Shown one piece after another: positions 26,885 through 35,720 of a stretch of DNA of 64,000 nucleotides. Position numbers and translations under genes: made by a program. How positions within the stretch are numbered: position 1 is the first letter of the stretch; each line of letters starts with the position of its first letter. Origin of the DNA: an uncultured Lactococcus sp. (GTDB lineage Bacteria; Bacillota; Bacilli; Lactobacillales; Streptococcaceae); the NCBI RefSeq assembly GCF_934191625.1, contig NZ_CAKPUG010000002.1:1-64000 (forward strand), written 5' to 3'. The notes below the pieces were generated by a model that was not told the DNA's origin, ran no database searches, and saw nothing but the letters and a program-made list of their open reading frames with translations.

Positions 26885-26984
26885 TATGTTTTCTACGATA
26901 ATTGTCTGAATATTTTTATTTTTAGTTTCAAAACTCTGTTTTCTGGCTCGACGTAATATAAGCTAGGTGTTTCTAAAAAAATCT

Positions 26985-27004
26985 TTGTTTAGCATCCTAA
27001 ACAA
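26985..27004. promoter_or_regulatory. Palindromic operator upstream of the pilus promoter
   Basis: TTGTTTAG, four bases, CTAAACAA is a perfect 8+8 palindrome centred about 46 bases before the TATAAT of the pilus promoter. The core TGTTTAG-N4-CTAAACA recurs upstream of the second Rgg gene at 40716-40733. Confidence 0.65.
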
Positions 27005-27017
27005 AACTGGACAGCCA

Positions 27018-27046
27018 TTGAGTTTTGTCAAAATAGACGGTATAAT
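27018..27046 (+). promoter_or_regulatory. Promoter of the pilus operon
   Basis: TTGAGT (27018-27023), a 17-base spacer and TATAAT (27041-27046). The start would be near 27053. An inverted repeat CAAAACT/AGTTTTG (27002-27027) overlaps the -35. Confidence 0.7.
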
Positions 27047-27122
27047 ACAACCGATTAAGTTAGATTAAAGTCTTTTGTCAATTTAATTAACTTGAGAACA
27101 TCATATATTGAGAGAGGTAGAA

Positions 27123-28856
27123 ATGAAAAATTCTTACAAAAACACTATTATTGTTGGCTTAGCGTTAACAACCCTTGCTGGAACAAGTGCAATCAGCTTG
27201 TCAGCTCCTGCTTTTTTAAACAACGTTACCGTTGCGCATGCAGATTCACAAGCAATTGCTGACAACACTTCGCAACGCTCAATCACTTTGACAAAATATG
27301 CAATCCAAAGTGAAGGGCAACTCGGTGCACCTGGCGACGGTACAAAATGGGATAATCCAGATAACCTAGCAACTCTGAAAAATGTAAAATTCAAACTTGT
27401 TCGTGTGAAAGCATTGGATGGTGGGCAACCCTTAGTGGATGCTGCTACAGCAGTTGAGGGTAAAGACTACGAGATTGATACTGCCTTTGCCCCAATAGAA
27501 ACTACAACTGACGCTAATGGACAAATAACATTTGACTTAGGCAAGGGAAAAGCGAATGATGGTATTTATATGTTAGTTGAAGAAGATTCAACTGGTGTAG
27601 TTAACAATACTACCGGTGAAACTACAACTATTAAATATAAAGCAATTCCTGCTTTTGTGTATGTACCTATGACAAATCGCGACTCACAATCAAGCTTAAT
27701 TTATGATGTGAATGTATATCCTAAAAATGAAGAAGATACACCACTTCATCCTGTGAAAACAATTGATGGAACAAATGGTGAATCGTTAGTTGCGGGTCAA
27801 ACTTATGAATGGGATGCTGCTTTTGATATTAACCCTGCGGACTTTTTCTATCTTGCCCCAGAGGATAGCTTTATTGAAGGTTTAGATCCTAACTCAGATT
27901 ATACTGGTCCTGGTTCAACTGGAGGACATGTACACAAAGGCGATAAAGTGTATATGGATTACTTAACAGTCACTGATGATTTGAATCCCAACCAAAATCT
28001 TCTCTCTGTTGATGTTCAAGTTAAAGATAAAGACAATAACTGGGTATCACTTGAACAAGGAACGGATTATACATTTGTAGATGGAGCAAATGAAATGACA
28101 CCTGCAGGTAAAAACACGGTTCAGTTAACTAAAGCTGGAATGGAAAAAGTTGGTAATATGGCAGGTGCGACACAAATGCGCGTGGTTTATAAGGCTCAAG
28201 TTAATGAAAATTGGGATGGTGAGATTGTAAATAGCTTTACCGTTGATAAAAAATCACCAGGTTTGGATCCAGATACAGATACCAACCCAGACAAACCTAA
28301 ATACTTTGATGGCGGGTTGGATCTGCATAAAATAGATGAAAATGGTGATAACTTAGCAGGTGCCGAATTCTATATCGCCACTTCCGAAGCAAATGCACGT
28401 GCTGGTAAATTCTTAGCCTCAGATGGACAGTCCTATGCTGAAGGGACAAAATTACCTGACGGTGTACATTTCTTAACATCAACTTCCGATGCCCAAGGTC
28501 ATGCAGGATTTGATGGCTTACCACTGAAATGGTATGACGATGTAAATGGTAATGGTAAACAAGATATGGATGGTACAGAACCAACATTTGCTGATGCAGA
28601 TATTCAACGTGATTATTGGGTAGTTGAAACGAAGGCTCCTTCAGGTTATGAGTTGGTAAAAGACCCAATCAAAGTTAATGTAACTCTGGACACAGCAGCA
28701 GATAAAACATGGGAAGCAACTGTCGAAAATAAAAAACAATCAGATCTTCCATTTACTGGTGCCAAAGGTACAACATTGATGGTAAGTATCGCGATTGGTG
28801 CAATAGCTCTTGGTACAGCAGCAGTAGTGATTGACAAAAAGCGTCGCCAAGCATAA
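27123..28856 (+). CDS. Major (backbone) pilin with LPFTG sorting signal
   Basis: The protein has 577 residues. A signal peptide runs to about residue 42. A pilin motif, VNVYPKN, lies near residue 197-203 with the lysine used for polymerisation. An E-box, VVETKAPSGYE, lies near residue 502. The C-terminus is LPFTG (near 542), a hydrophobic segment and KKRRQA. This is the SpaA/FimA-like backbone, expected to be polymerised by a class C sortase. ATG 27123 with GAGAGG before it is the start. It is the first gene of the pilus operon. Confidence 0.93.
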   Translation: MKNSYKNTIIVGLALTTLAGTSAISLSAPAFLNNVTVAHADSQAIADNTSQRSITLTKYAIQSEGQLGAPGDGTKWDNPDNLATLKNVKFKLVRVKALDGGQPLVDAATAVEGKDYEIDTAFAPIETTTDANGQITFDLGKGKANDGIYMLVEEDSTGVVNNTTGETTTIKYKAIPAFVYVPMTNRDSQSSLIYDVNVYPKNEEDTPLHPVKTIDGTNGESLVAGQTYEWDAAFDINPADFFYLAPEDSFIEGLDPNSDYTGPGSTGGHVHKGDKVYMDYLTVTDDLNPNQNLLSVDVQVKDKDNNWVSLEQGTDYTFVDGANEMTPAGKNTVQLTKAGMEKVGNMAGATQMRVVYKAQVNENWDGEIVNSFTVDKKSPGLDPDTDTNPDKPKYFDGGLDLHKIDENGDNLAGAEFYIATSEANARAGKFLASDGQSYAEGTKLPDGVHFLTSTSDAQGHAGFDGLPLKWYDDVNGNGKQDMDGTEPTFADADIQRDYWVVETKAPSGYELVKDPIKVNVTLDTAADKTWEATVENKKQSDLPFTGAKGTTLMVSIAIGAIALGTAAVVIDKKRRQA

Positions 28857-28869
28857 TTAGATTCAGGTA

Positions 28870-28905
28870 ATAGGCGGATAGAGTATGCTCTAGCCGTCTG
28901 ATTGC
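28870..28905 (+). terminator. Hairpin between backbone pilin and tip gene
   Basis: GGCGG-AT-AGAG and CTCT-AG-CCGTC form an interrupted stem around TATG. No T run follows directly, so it may be an mRNA-stabilising or processing hairpin that keeps the backbone transcript abundant rather than a terminator. Confidence 0.4.
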
Positions 28906-28990
28906 TTATTAATCACCAAGAAATAAACGAGCAATTTTGCTTTTTAAAAAATTTTTTCGTTATTTTTTGAATGATGGAAAAGGATATAAA

Positions 28991-31900
28991 ATGAATCTTA
29001 AAAGAAATCGTATGAAAAAAATGTTGATGGCACTAGCTACGTTTGTATTAATTTTTAATAGCTTTATTCCTGTTTTAGCTGAAACGATGGATAATGCTCC
29101 TGCTGTAGAACCAGTTAACGAGACTAATTTTTTCCCCAAGTCATTAACCCCAAAAATAGAGGTTACTCCTAATGACCCCTTCTCTTATTTGAATGATAAT
29201 ACAGGTATCTATCCAACTAATCACACACAAAACTATACAAATAGCCAAAGTTCCGATAATATTCAAAACTTTGACTTTAGTAAAGATAACAGTGAAGTGA
29301 CACCAACGGAAAATGTATTAGGCACTGGATTGATGAATTTTGAAAATGGTTACCATTCTTATGGTGATGCCTATGTTAAAAAAATCGTCATCCCAACAGA
29401 TGATCCTAACAACTTCAAAATTCAATTGGATGTTATTGGTAAGGCCTTGAAAGAAACGCAACCTGTTGATATTGCTTTAGTCTTGGACAAGTCTACTTCG
29501 ATGAATTCTGATATTTATGGAAATAAGTATGGATCACCTAGTCGATGGGAACTTTTGCAGTCAGCAGTAAGAGACTTTTCTGAACAATTGTTAGCACCAA
29601 ATAATAAAGGGATGATACGATTGGGGCTCTCTAATTTTGGTTCAGATGGTTCACTATGGGGAACTAGTGATTTATTTGCAAATATAGCTACATTTTCGAA
29701 CGGTACAGCTTTTACAGATAGTTCGGAAGAATATATGGATAAATCTTTGATAAAAAATCCTCCAGGAAATTCATCAGGTACTCCAACATTTATGGGAGTT
29801 GATGCAGGGTATAAAATGGTTACAGACTCTAAATATGGGGCTAGACAGGAAGCACAAAAAGTTGTGATCGTCTTAACTGATGGTTTACCTACTTATAGTC
29901 CAGATCTACAGTTGTACAACAATGCTCTCGATTCTAATGTTGTCCATATGTCTCAGGATCGTAGAGGTTTTGATGCCTATCAAATGAACACAGGCTGGAA
30001 TGGGACAGGTTCGGAAGAACAAAACCATCTATATGAAATTATTGAGCAAAATAAGAATTATATTCTTAATAGAAGTTCTCAGTATACAGATTTTGTAAAG
30101 TATTCTATTGGTTTTACTACGGGATCCAATGCTTTAGAGGTACTAAAGGCTATAGGTAAAGATGGCTACTATTCTGCAGCTAATGAAGAGGCTTTGATTG
30201 ATGCTCTAAATCATTTGAAGAATAGAATCTCAAACTCCATTCAAAATGGTATTGTGACAGATCCAATGAGTGAATTTGTAACTTACAAAGGAAATCCAGA
30301 ACTTTCTGCTTTGAAGGTAGAAAATGGTGTTTTAAGCGAAATCAAAAAGGGGGAGTCAGGATTTCCAACCTATGCTTCAGATGTACAAGTTGTACCAGAA
30401 AATAATCAAGTTACTTTAAATTCATTAAATTTTGGGGGAACAGATACAGAAAAAGATGGTATTCGTTTAACTTATAATGTTGAATTAAAAGAAGAGTATC
30501 GTGATGGAAAGTTCTATCCTGCTAATGCTGCAACCTACTTGCTTAATCAAAAAACAGCTGAAGGAAACGTTGATTACTTTGCGGTTCCCTCAGTAAAGGC
30601 TTTTTCTAAGCCCAAACCTTTAAATCCACCAGTGAAATATGTTAATGATTCTGATGAAACGCTTGTCAATTCAGATACATTGACGGATATTCATGAAAAG
30701 TATCTTTATACTTTGGAAGGTGAATTTTTAGAGCTTCCAACTTATGATGAAACTAAGGCGCTCAAAGATTGGCAATTAACAGACCAGACTCCTGCAGGTA
30801 TTACTTTTGCTGACGTCTCAACGATTAAAGCTTACGCATGGGATGGTACAAATAAAGGGGAATTTCTTACGAGTCAATTTGATTATAGCTTAGTTAATGG
30901 TTTGCTAACTATCAAAGCTAAACCAGAGTTACTTAAAGACCCTAAAATGTACGAACAAATCCATAAAGTACGTTTTGAAATTGGTGCACGAGTTACGGAT
31001 GAGAGCAAAGTCGAACGTGATGAAAATGGTAAAGTCCATATCGTGAATAACACAAAACAGTTTGGTCATTATTATGACGATACATCATTTGATGATCCAA
31101 GTAATGATGTAGTGACTACTGTGGACAAGGACACAGAAAATGCCTTGAAAGCTTCTAAAGAAGTTGATAAGAATCTAACAGAAAACGGAACTGTGGATCC
31201 AGTGGATACAGCAAAAATCCGTCTTCAACCCATTACTTACACAATTAAGGCTGCAAATACAAGTGCAACATCAAGTATGGATAAGGTTCGTATTTTAGAT
31301 GTTTTACCTTTCAATCAAGATGGCCGTCAAACAAGTTTTAATGCTAAAGGTACAGCTCATGTCCTTTCGGCTCAATTGGTTGATGCAAATGGTAAGTCTG
31401 TTAATGGGGCCCGTCTGTATTACAAAGATCCAAGCCAAGCAGAAACAAATACTAAATTAGACCCAAATAGTTTACCACACAGTGCGACAGATCTAGCTGC
31501 AAAGGGCTGGCTAGCCTATGACGGTTCAGATGCATCTGTGCTGGAAAAAACCTCTGCAATTTTGGTTGATGTAGACAATATTCCTGCCAATACAACTTAC
31601 GCTTTAAAAATCACAGTAGAGCACAAAGACAATGTTGGCGCAGATTTAATCAATAATGCAACGGTGAATTCGATTGTCAATCAAGAGCAGACGACTAATA
31701 ATGTTGAAACAAAGATTTATGGTCGTGAATTGTCAGGCTATGTTTGGTATGACGATAACTATGATGGGCTGAAAGATGATACCGAGGCCCCAGTTAAAGA
31801 TATTGCTGTTAAACTTTACCGTACGAGCTTGGAAAATCCGGACTACAAAGGTCAGCTAGTGACTGAAAATGTCAAGGGAGAAAAATTCATTGATGATAAA

Positions 31901-32692
31901 GGTAATTCTTTAATCAAAACGGATGACAAAGGTTTCTATACTTTCAGCAACTTATCCGAAGGGCATTATATTGCTGAATTTGAAATCAACGGTCAGCTAC
32001 AAACAAAAGAATATCAAATTACTAAGTTCATGGCAGATTCGACTAACTCAGATGCGAAGAATTCAAAAGTTCAAGCTGAAGGAAACCGTATTACCACTCA
32101 AACTCCTAACAAAGGATCTGATTGGAATGACGTTGGTGCCACTCTTAAAGATCTCGATACAGTGATTAAGCCAAAAAATGGTTTGCAAGAATTACCTTAT
32201 AATAACTTGGGACTCAACCGTTCAGCCCACTTAGACATCTTCAAAAAAAATATTTTAGGAGATGGTTTAGCTGGTGCAAAATTCGCCATTTATCGAGGAA
32301 ATTTAAAAGAAATCCCAGAAGATGGTGAACAAAATGTCAACTTTATTGGCACATATGAAACGGATAAGACGGGTAATCTGAATGTCGATCAAAATCTTTT
32401 TGCAGGTTATGATACCAATCACACGCCTATTTCCCAAACTTATACTGTTTTCGAAATTAAAGCACCAGCAGGTTATGAGCTTTTGAAAACACCAGTTACA
32501 TTTAATGTAAAAGAAGGTAATCAAACAATTAATCTCCAAATTAAAGATGACGCAGAATCTCTCTTGCCATTTACCGGTGGTAAAAATGGAATCGCACTGT
32601 TAATTGCACTTGGTCTTCTTGTACTTGGAATGCTCAGTCTTGGTGGAGTATTCTTTTACCGTCAAACAAAGAAAAATAAAGAGGTGGCTTAA
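28991..32692 (+). CDS. Pilus tip adhesin with VWA domain and LPFTG anchor
   Basis: The protein has 1233 residues. A signal peptide (about 1-31) ends in PVLA-E. The von Willebrand A domain spans about 140-400: the MIDAS motif DKSTS is near residue 168, with the later ALVLD and VVIVLTDGLP strands. Repeated Ig-like/isopeptide modules follow, including a SdrD-B-like one (GYVWYDDNYDGLKDD near 916), and an E-box (FEIKAPAGYELL). It ends with LPFTG (near 1191), a membrane segment and KKNKE. VWA tip pilins bind host or surface ligands. ATG 28991 with AAAAGGA is preferred over upstream in-frame starts. Confidence 0.92.
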   Translation: MNLKRNRMKKMLMALATFVLIFNSFIPVLAETMDNAPAVEPVNETNFFPKSLTPKIEVTPNDPFSYLNDNTGIYPTNHTQNYTNSQSSDNIQNFDFSKDNSEVTPTENVLGTGLMNFENGYHSYGDAYVKKIVIPTDDPNNFKIQLDVIGKALKETQPVDIALVLDKSTSMNSDIYGNKYGSPSRWELLQSAVRDFSEQLLAPNNKGMIRLGLSNFGSDGSLWGTSDLFANIATFSNGTAFTDSSEEYMDKSLIKNPPGNSSGTPTFMGVDAGYKMVTDSKYGARQEAQKVVIVLTDGLPTYSPDLQLYNNALDSNVVHMSQDRRGFDAYQMNTGWNGTGSEEQNHLYEIIEQNKNYILNRSSQYTDFVKYSIGFTTGSNALEVLKAIGKDGYYSAANEEALIDALNHLKNRISNSIQNGIVTDPMSEFVTYKGNPELSALKVENGVLSEIKKGESGFPTYASDVQVVPENNQVTLNSLNFGGTDTEKDGIRLTYNVELKEEYRDGKFYPANAATYLLNQKTAEGNVDYFAVPSVKAFSKPKPLNPPVKYVNDSDETLVNSDTLTDIHEKYLYTLEGEFLELPTYDETKALKDWQLTDQTPAGITFADVSTIKAYAWDGTNKGEFLTSQFDYSLVNGLLTIKAKPELLKDPKMYEQIHKVRFEIGARVTDESKVERDENGKVHIVNNTKQFGHYYDDTSFDDPSNDVVTTVDKDTENALKASKEVDKNLTENGTVDPVDTAKIRLQPITYTIKAANTSATSSMDKVRILDVLPFNQDGRQTSFNAKGTAHVLSAQLVDANGKSVNGARLYYKDPSQAETNTKLDPNSLPHSATDLAAKGWLAYDGSDASVLEKTSAILVDVDNIPANTTYALKITVEHKDNVGADLINNATVNSIVNQEQTTNNVETKIYGRELSGYVWYDDNYDGLKDDTEAPVKDIAVKLYRTSLENPDYKGQLVTENVKGEKFIDDKGNSLIKTDDKGFYTFSNLSEGHYIAEFEINGQLQTKEYQITKFMADSTNSDAKNSKVQAEGNRITTQTPNKGSDWNDVGATLKDLDTVIKPKNGLQELPYNNLGLNRSAHLDIFKKNILGDGLAGAKFAIYRGNLKEIPEDGEQNVNFIGTYETDKTGNLNVDQNLFAGYDTNHTPISQTYTVFEIKAPAGYELLKTPVTFNVKEGNQTINLQIKDDAESLLPFTGGKNGIALLIALGLLVLGMLSLGGVFFYRQTKKNKEVA

Positions 32693-32693
32693 A

Positions 32694-33323
32694 ATGAAAA
32701 AATATATTTTTATGCTAACAACAGTTTTGTCGCTTCTCTTATCAACCGCATTTGCCCAGAACGTTGCTGCTCAAGAAGTTACTGGAAGTTATGGTATTCA
32801 TATCATCAAATATAATTTAAGTGATAACCAAGAGAATCAGTTGCCACATGATGGAACACCAGTAAAAAGTGGTACGGAAAATCTCCAGCGTCTTGCAGGC
32901 GTCCAATATACGATTACACGCATGACTAAAACGGAGATGAATACTTATGTAACTGCTCAAGGGGCGGATGCATTTAGTCAAACTGTCACTACAAATGTTA
33001 AAGGAGAGGCCGAATTAACAGGACTTCCCCGAGGCGTGTATCAGGTTACGGAAACAAAGAGTGAGCAAGTACCAGCGCCCATGTCGCCTGTGTTGGTCTC
33101 TCTTCCAATGCAAAATGCAAATGGTTTGATCAATGAAGTCTATATTTATCCAAAATCAAGTATGGTTTTACCGGATACTCCGCAAATTCCTGATAACGAT
33201 TTGCCAAATAAGTTACCCGATACAAGTGGTAATATTGGATCTTATCAAATTATCATCGCAATGATAAGCGTGATTTTACTTGTTGGGTTCAGTGGACTTT
33301 GGTGGACAAAAAAAGCACACTAA
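32694..33323 (+). CDS. Minor (anchor) pilin with unusual LPDTS sorting signal
   Basis: The protein has 209 residues. A signal peptide (about 1-26), one CnaB-like fold with GLPRGVYQVTETKSE, and a YPKS motif near residue 152 resembling the pilin lysine motif. The sorting signal is LPDTS (near 174), not LPxTG, followed by a hydrophobic helix and KKAH. Its small size and place after the tip gene suggest the base pilin that links the fibre to the wall. GAGGTGG lies before ATG 32694, which is one base after the previous stop codon. Role inferred. Confidence 0.85.
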   Translation: MKKYIFMLTTVLSLLLSTAFAQNVAAQEVTGSYGIHIIKYNLSDNQENQLPHDGTPVKSGTENLQRLAGVQYTITRMTKTEMNTYVTAQGADAFSQTVTTNVKGEAELTGLPRGVYQVTETKSEQVPAPMSPVLVSLPMQNANGLINEVYIYPKSSMVLPDTPQIPDNDLPNKLPDTSGNIGSYQIIIAMISVILLVGFSGLWWTKKAH

Positions 33324-33343
33324 TGAATAACTCTTGAACAAAT

Positions 33344-33401
33344 TAAGATTGAAGTTGGATACATGCAGGACTGTATTCAAAACTTCAATCTTATATTTTT
33401 T
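33344..33401 (+). terminator. Strong hairpin terminator between pilins and sortase gene
   Basis: TAAGATTGAAGTT and AACTTCAATCTTA form a perfect 13-bp stem, extended inside by GATACA/TGTATTC with a bulge, followed by TATTTTTT. It should end most transcripts after the pilin genes and lower sortase expression. It also argues that the sortase reading frame begins after it. Confidence 0.8.
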
Positions 33402-33441
33402 CAAGGGCGAACAAAACTTTGAAGAAAAATTGGAGAAAAAA

Positions 33442-35238
33442 TTGATTAAGAAACAAAAAAAGAAAAGGAATATGACTATCCCATCAGGTCAAAAAAGCCG
33501 AAGAGTTTCTCCACTCCTTGTTTTTGCCTTTCTATTAATTTTTATCGGTGTTGGAATTCTTATCTATCCAATCATTGGTAACTATATGGCTAACCGACAA
33601 AGGTCCATTGCAACCAGCAGTTATAATGACACTCTGAAAAAAATGAGTCAAAAAGAACGCAGCGAGCAGTGGGCTTTAGCTGAAAAATATAATCAATATA
33701 TATTTGAACGTCAGGAAGGAAAAGTTGGTCATCCGGTAGATTATAGTAAAGTTATCTCTAACGGTAATCCTCCAGTAATGGGGACGATTGATATTCCAGC
33801 TATCAATGTGAATAATCTCCCTTTTTATCATGGGACATCTTATGGAACCTTAGACAAGGGCGTGGGGCATTTTGAATCGTCCTCTATCCCTATTGGAGGA
33901 AAAAATACGCGCGCCGTCCTTAGTGGGCACAGTGGCTTAGAGAACCAGGTTCTTTTTACAGATATCAAAAATCTAAAAGAAGGCGATATCTTCTTTATTA
34001 ATATACTGGGTAAAAAGCTCGCCTACGAGATTGATTCTTTTCAGGAAGTTCTTCCGAGTGAAGTGGACAAGGTGAAAATCATCCCTGGCGAAGATCGTGT
34101 AACACTCTTAACTTGTACACCACCAGGAATTAATACTTATCGTTTACTTGTAAATGGGAAACGGATTCCGTATCACGAAGCTATATCTAAGAAGACAAGC
34201 AAGCGTAATATTTGGACCTATCAAACTGTGGTTATGGGAACATTAGGAGTTTGCTTCCTCTTATTTATTATTCTCTTCCTGCTTTATCGGATTTTTTTAA
34301 AACAGTCACGCAAGAAAGACCCAAAAATTTCGGCACGTGCTCTAAAACGTATTCGCCGTTTGATAATCGTGACACGTGGTATGTTTGTTGTGATGCTAGT
34401 GGTTATGATTGCCATTTTAGGTTTTGCCATTTATGGCTATTTCCGAATGCAGACACAATCATCCTTGCCTAACATTAATGTGGGAAAGCAACACGAATTA
34501 TCCGCTTATAATCCAGATAAGATACTCAAAGGTGATTATGATGAGAGTAAAATTGCTAGTGTAAATGTTACTAATTTTGCGGAAAGTAGAAAAAATCTGC
34601 AACATACAGTCAATGATAATGGCATTGGGAAACTTTATATCCCAAAGGAAGAAGTTAATTTGCCCATATTGGCCGGAATAAGTCAAACCAATTTGATGAC
34701 CGGTGCCTCCACTTATCGGCAAGGACAAAAATTAGGAAAAGGCAACTATGTGCTTTTAGCTCACAATATTTACAATGTCAATACCAATAAAAATGTTGAC
34801 GTTCTTTTTAACCGTATTAGCAACCTCGTAAAGGGCGATAAAATCTATGCAACTGACTTTCAGAATATCTATGAGTATCAAGTAACTACAAATGAAGTAA
34901 TAAAGGATACCCAAGTTGATGTGGTAAATAGTGAAGTTAAAGGTACACCGATCCTAACTCTTATCCGCTGTGAGGGTAATGTGGGAACAGTATATCGGCG
35001 CTTAGTTCAGGGGCGTCTGACCAAAATAAATCCTTTAAATAGGAGCAGTAGTAAGATGATGAATTTAAGTATGAGCGGGAACGTATCTGGAGATAGCTTA
35101 ATAACAAAAACTCCCATCCCCCTTTTCGAACAGCTTTCCATGGATATGGCAGCACATATTATTTCGGATCCAATGCAAGTGATGATCCCCTTCTTTTTAC
35201 TTTTAGTGTTGCCTATTTTATTTCTTAATTTTATTTGA
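33442..35238 (+). CDS. Two-domain sortase: class C followed by class A in one polypeptide
   Basis: The frame encodes about 598 residues. Domain 1, class C (about 20-290): a membrane segment, catalytic His in SGHSGL (about 163), Cys in LLTCTPP (about 225), Arg in YRLLV (about 234), and a second membrane segment. A short basic cytoplasmic link (KKDPKISARALKRIRR) follows. Domain 2, class A-like (about 310-530): a membrane segment, His in LLAHN (about 441), Cys in TLIRC (about 510), Arg in YRRLV (about 519-520), then a C-terminal membrane segment. Both active sites would lie outside the membrane. The start is uncertain: TTG 33442 has GGAG 6 bases upstream; ATG 33472 is the alternative. An upstream extension to 33334 would run through a terminator hairpin. 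Confidence 0.88.
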   Translation: MIKKQKKKRNMTIPSGQKSRRVSPLLVFAFLLIFIGVGILIYPIIGNYMANRQRSIATSSYNDTLKKMSQKERSEQWALAEKYNQYIFERQEGKVGHPVDYSKVISNGNPPVMGTIDIPAINVNNLPFYHGTSYGTLDKGVGHFESSSIPIGGKNTRAVLSGHSGLENQVLFTDIKNLKEGDIFFINILGKKLAYEIDSFQEVLPSEVDKVKIIPGEDRVTLLTCTPPGINTYRLLVNGKRIPYHEAISKKTSKRNIWTYQTVVMGTLGVCFLLFIILFLLYRIFLKQSRKKDPKISARALKRIRRLIIVTRGMFVVMLVVMIAILGFAIYGYFRMQTQSSLPNINVGKQHELSAYNPDKILKGDYDESKIASVNVTNFAESRKNLQHTVNDNGIGKLYIPKEEVNLPILAGISQTNLMTGASTYRQGQKLGKGNYVLLAHNIYNVNTNKNVDVLFNRISNLVKGDKIYATDFQNIYEYQVTTNEVIKDTQVDVVNSEVKGTPILTLIRCEGNVGTVYRRLVQGRLTKINPLNRSSSKMMNLSMSGNVSGDSLITKTPIPLFEQLSMDMAAHIISDPMQVMIPFFLLLVLPILFLNFI

Positions 35239-35268
35239 ATACTGAACAATAGGTGTGAAAGGAAAGAG

Positions 35269-35655
35269 GTGTGGCGAATATTAAAAATTTATTATAGCAG
35301 TAGGTGTAAATCTAGTCAAAAAGTCTTCGTGTGGTTAGAACGTTATGGCATAGATTTTGAGAAGCATAATATAAGTCAAATATCTATTGATGATTTGCTG
35401 AAACTTTTAACGCTAACGACAGAAGGCATGAATGAATTAATCAAAAATCCAGAAAGAAGTAAACACAAAGCAGAAGAGCTGGAAAAAGTGGCAGAAATGG
35501 AACTAAAAAGTGCACTATATTACCTTAAAATGAACCCTTCACTTTTTAAGACGCCAATTTTTATCGATGAAAATAATTATCTGATCGGCTATAATTCTGA
35601 TGAAATACGGCGCTTTTTTCCAAGAGAGTATCGCCAAATTTTATTTAATTTATGA
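35269..35655 (+). CDS. Spx/ArsC-family protein
   Basis: The protein has 128 residues with the Spx fold: an N-terminal redox site SSRCKSS, then FKTPIFIDENNYLIGYNSDEIRRFFPR, the classic Spx C-terminal stretch (cited in parts: TPIFIDE, GYNSDEIRRFFPR). The usual CXXC is CKSS, so only one cysteine remains. Spx proteins bind RNA polymerase alpha and change stress transcription; single-cysteine versions work without disulfide switching. GTG 35269 with GGAAAGAG is the only sensible start. It follows the sortase by 30 bases, and may be co-transcribed. Confidence 0.85.
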   Translation: MWRILKIYYSSRCKSSQKVFVWLERYGIDFEKHNISQISIDDLLKLLTLTTEGMNELIKNPERSKHKAEELEKVAEMELKSALYYLKMNPSLFKTPIFIDENNYLIGYNSDEIRRFFPREYRQILFNL

Positions 35656-35683
35656 TGTTTTGCATAGATTGAGCAGCTGAATA

Positions 35684-35720
35684 AAATAAAAGCATGATTT
35701 TTGAATCATGCTTTTTTATT
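35684..35720. terminator. Bidirectional terminator between the Spx-like gene and rex
   Basis: AAAAGCATGATT and AATCATGCTTTT form a perfect stem around TTTG, with A and T runs on either side. Confidence 0.85.

Noticed and set aside
28297..28668. Minus-strand frame of 123 codons inside the backbone pilin gene
   Set aside because: Histidine- and leucine-rich antisense shadow of the pilin reading frame, with no ribosome site.
33334..33441. Upstream extension of the sortase reading frame
   Set aside because: It would run through a strong terminator hairpin (33344-33401), has no ribosome site, and adds low-quality sequence.
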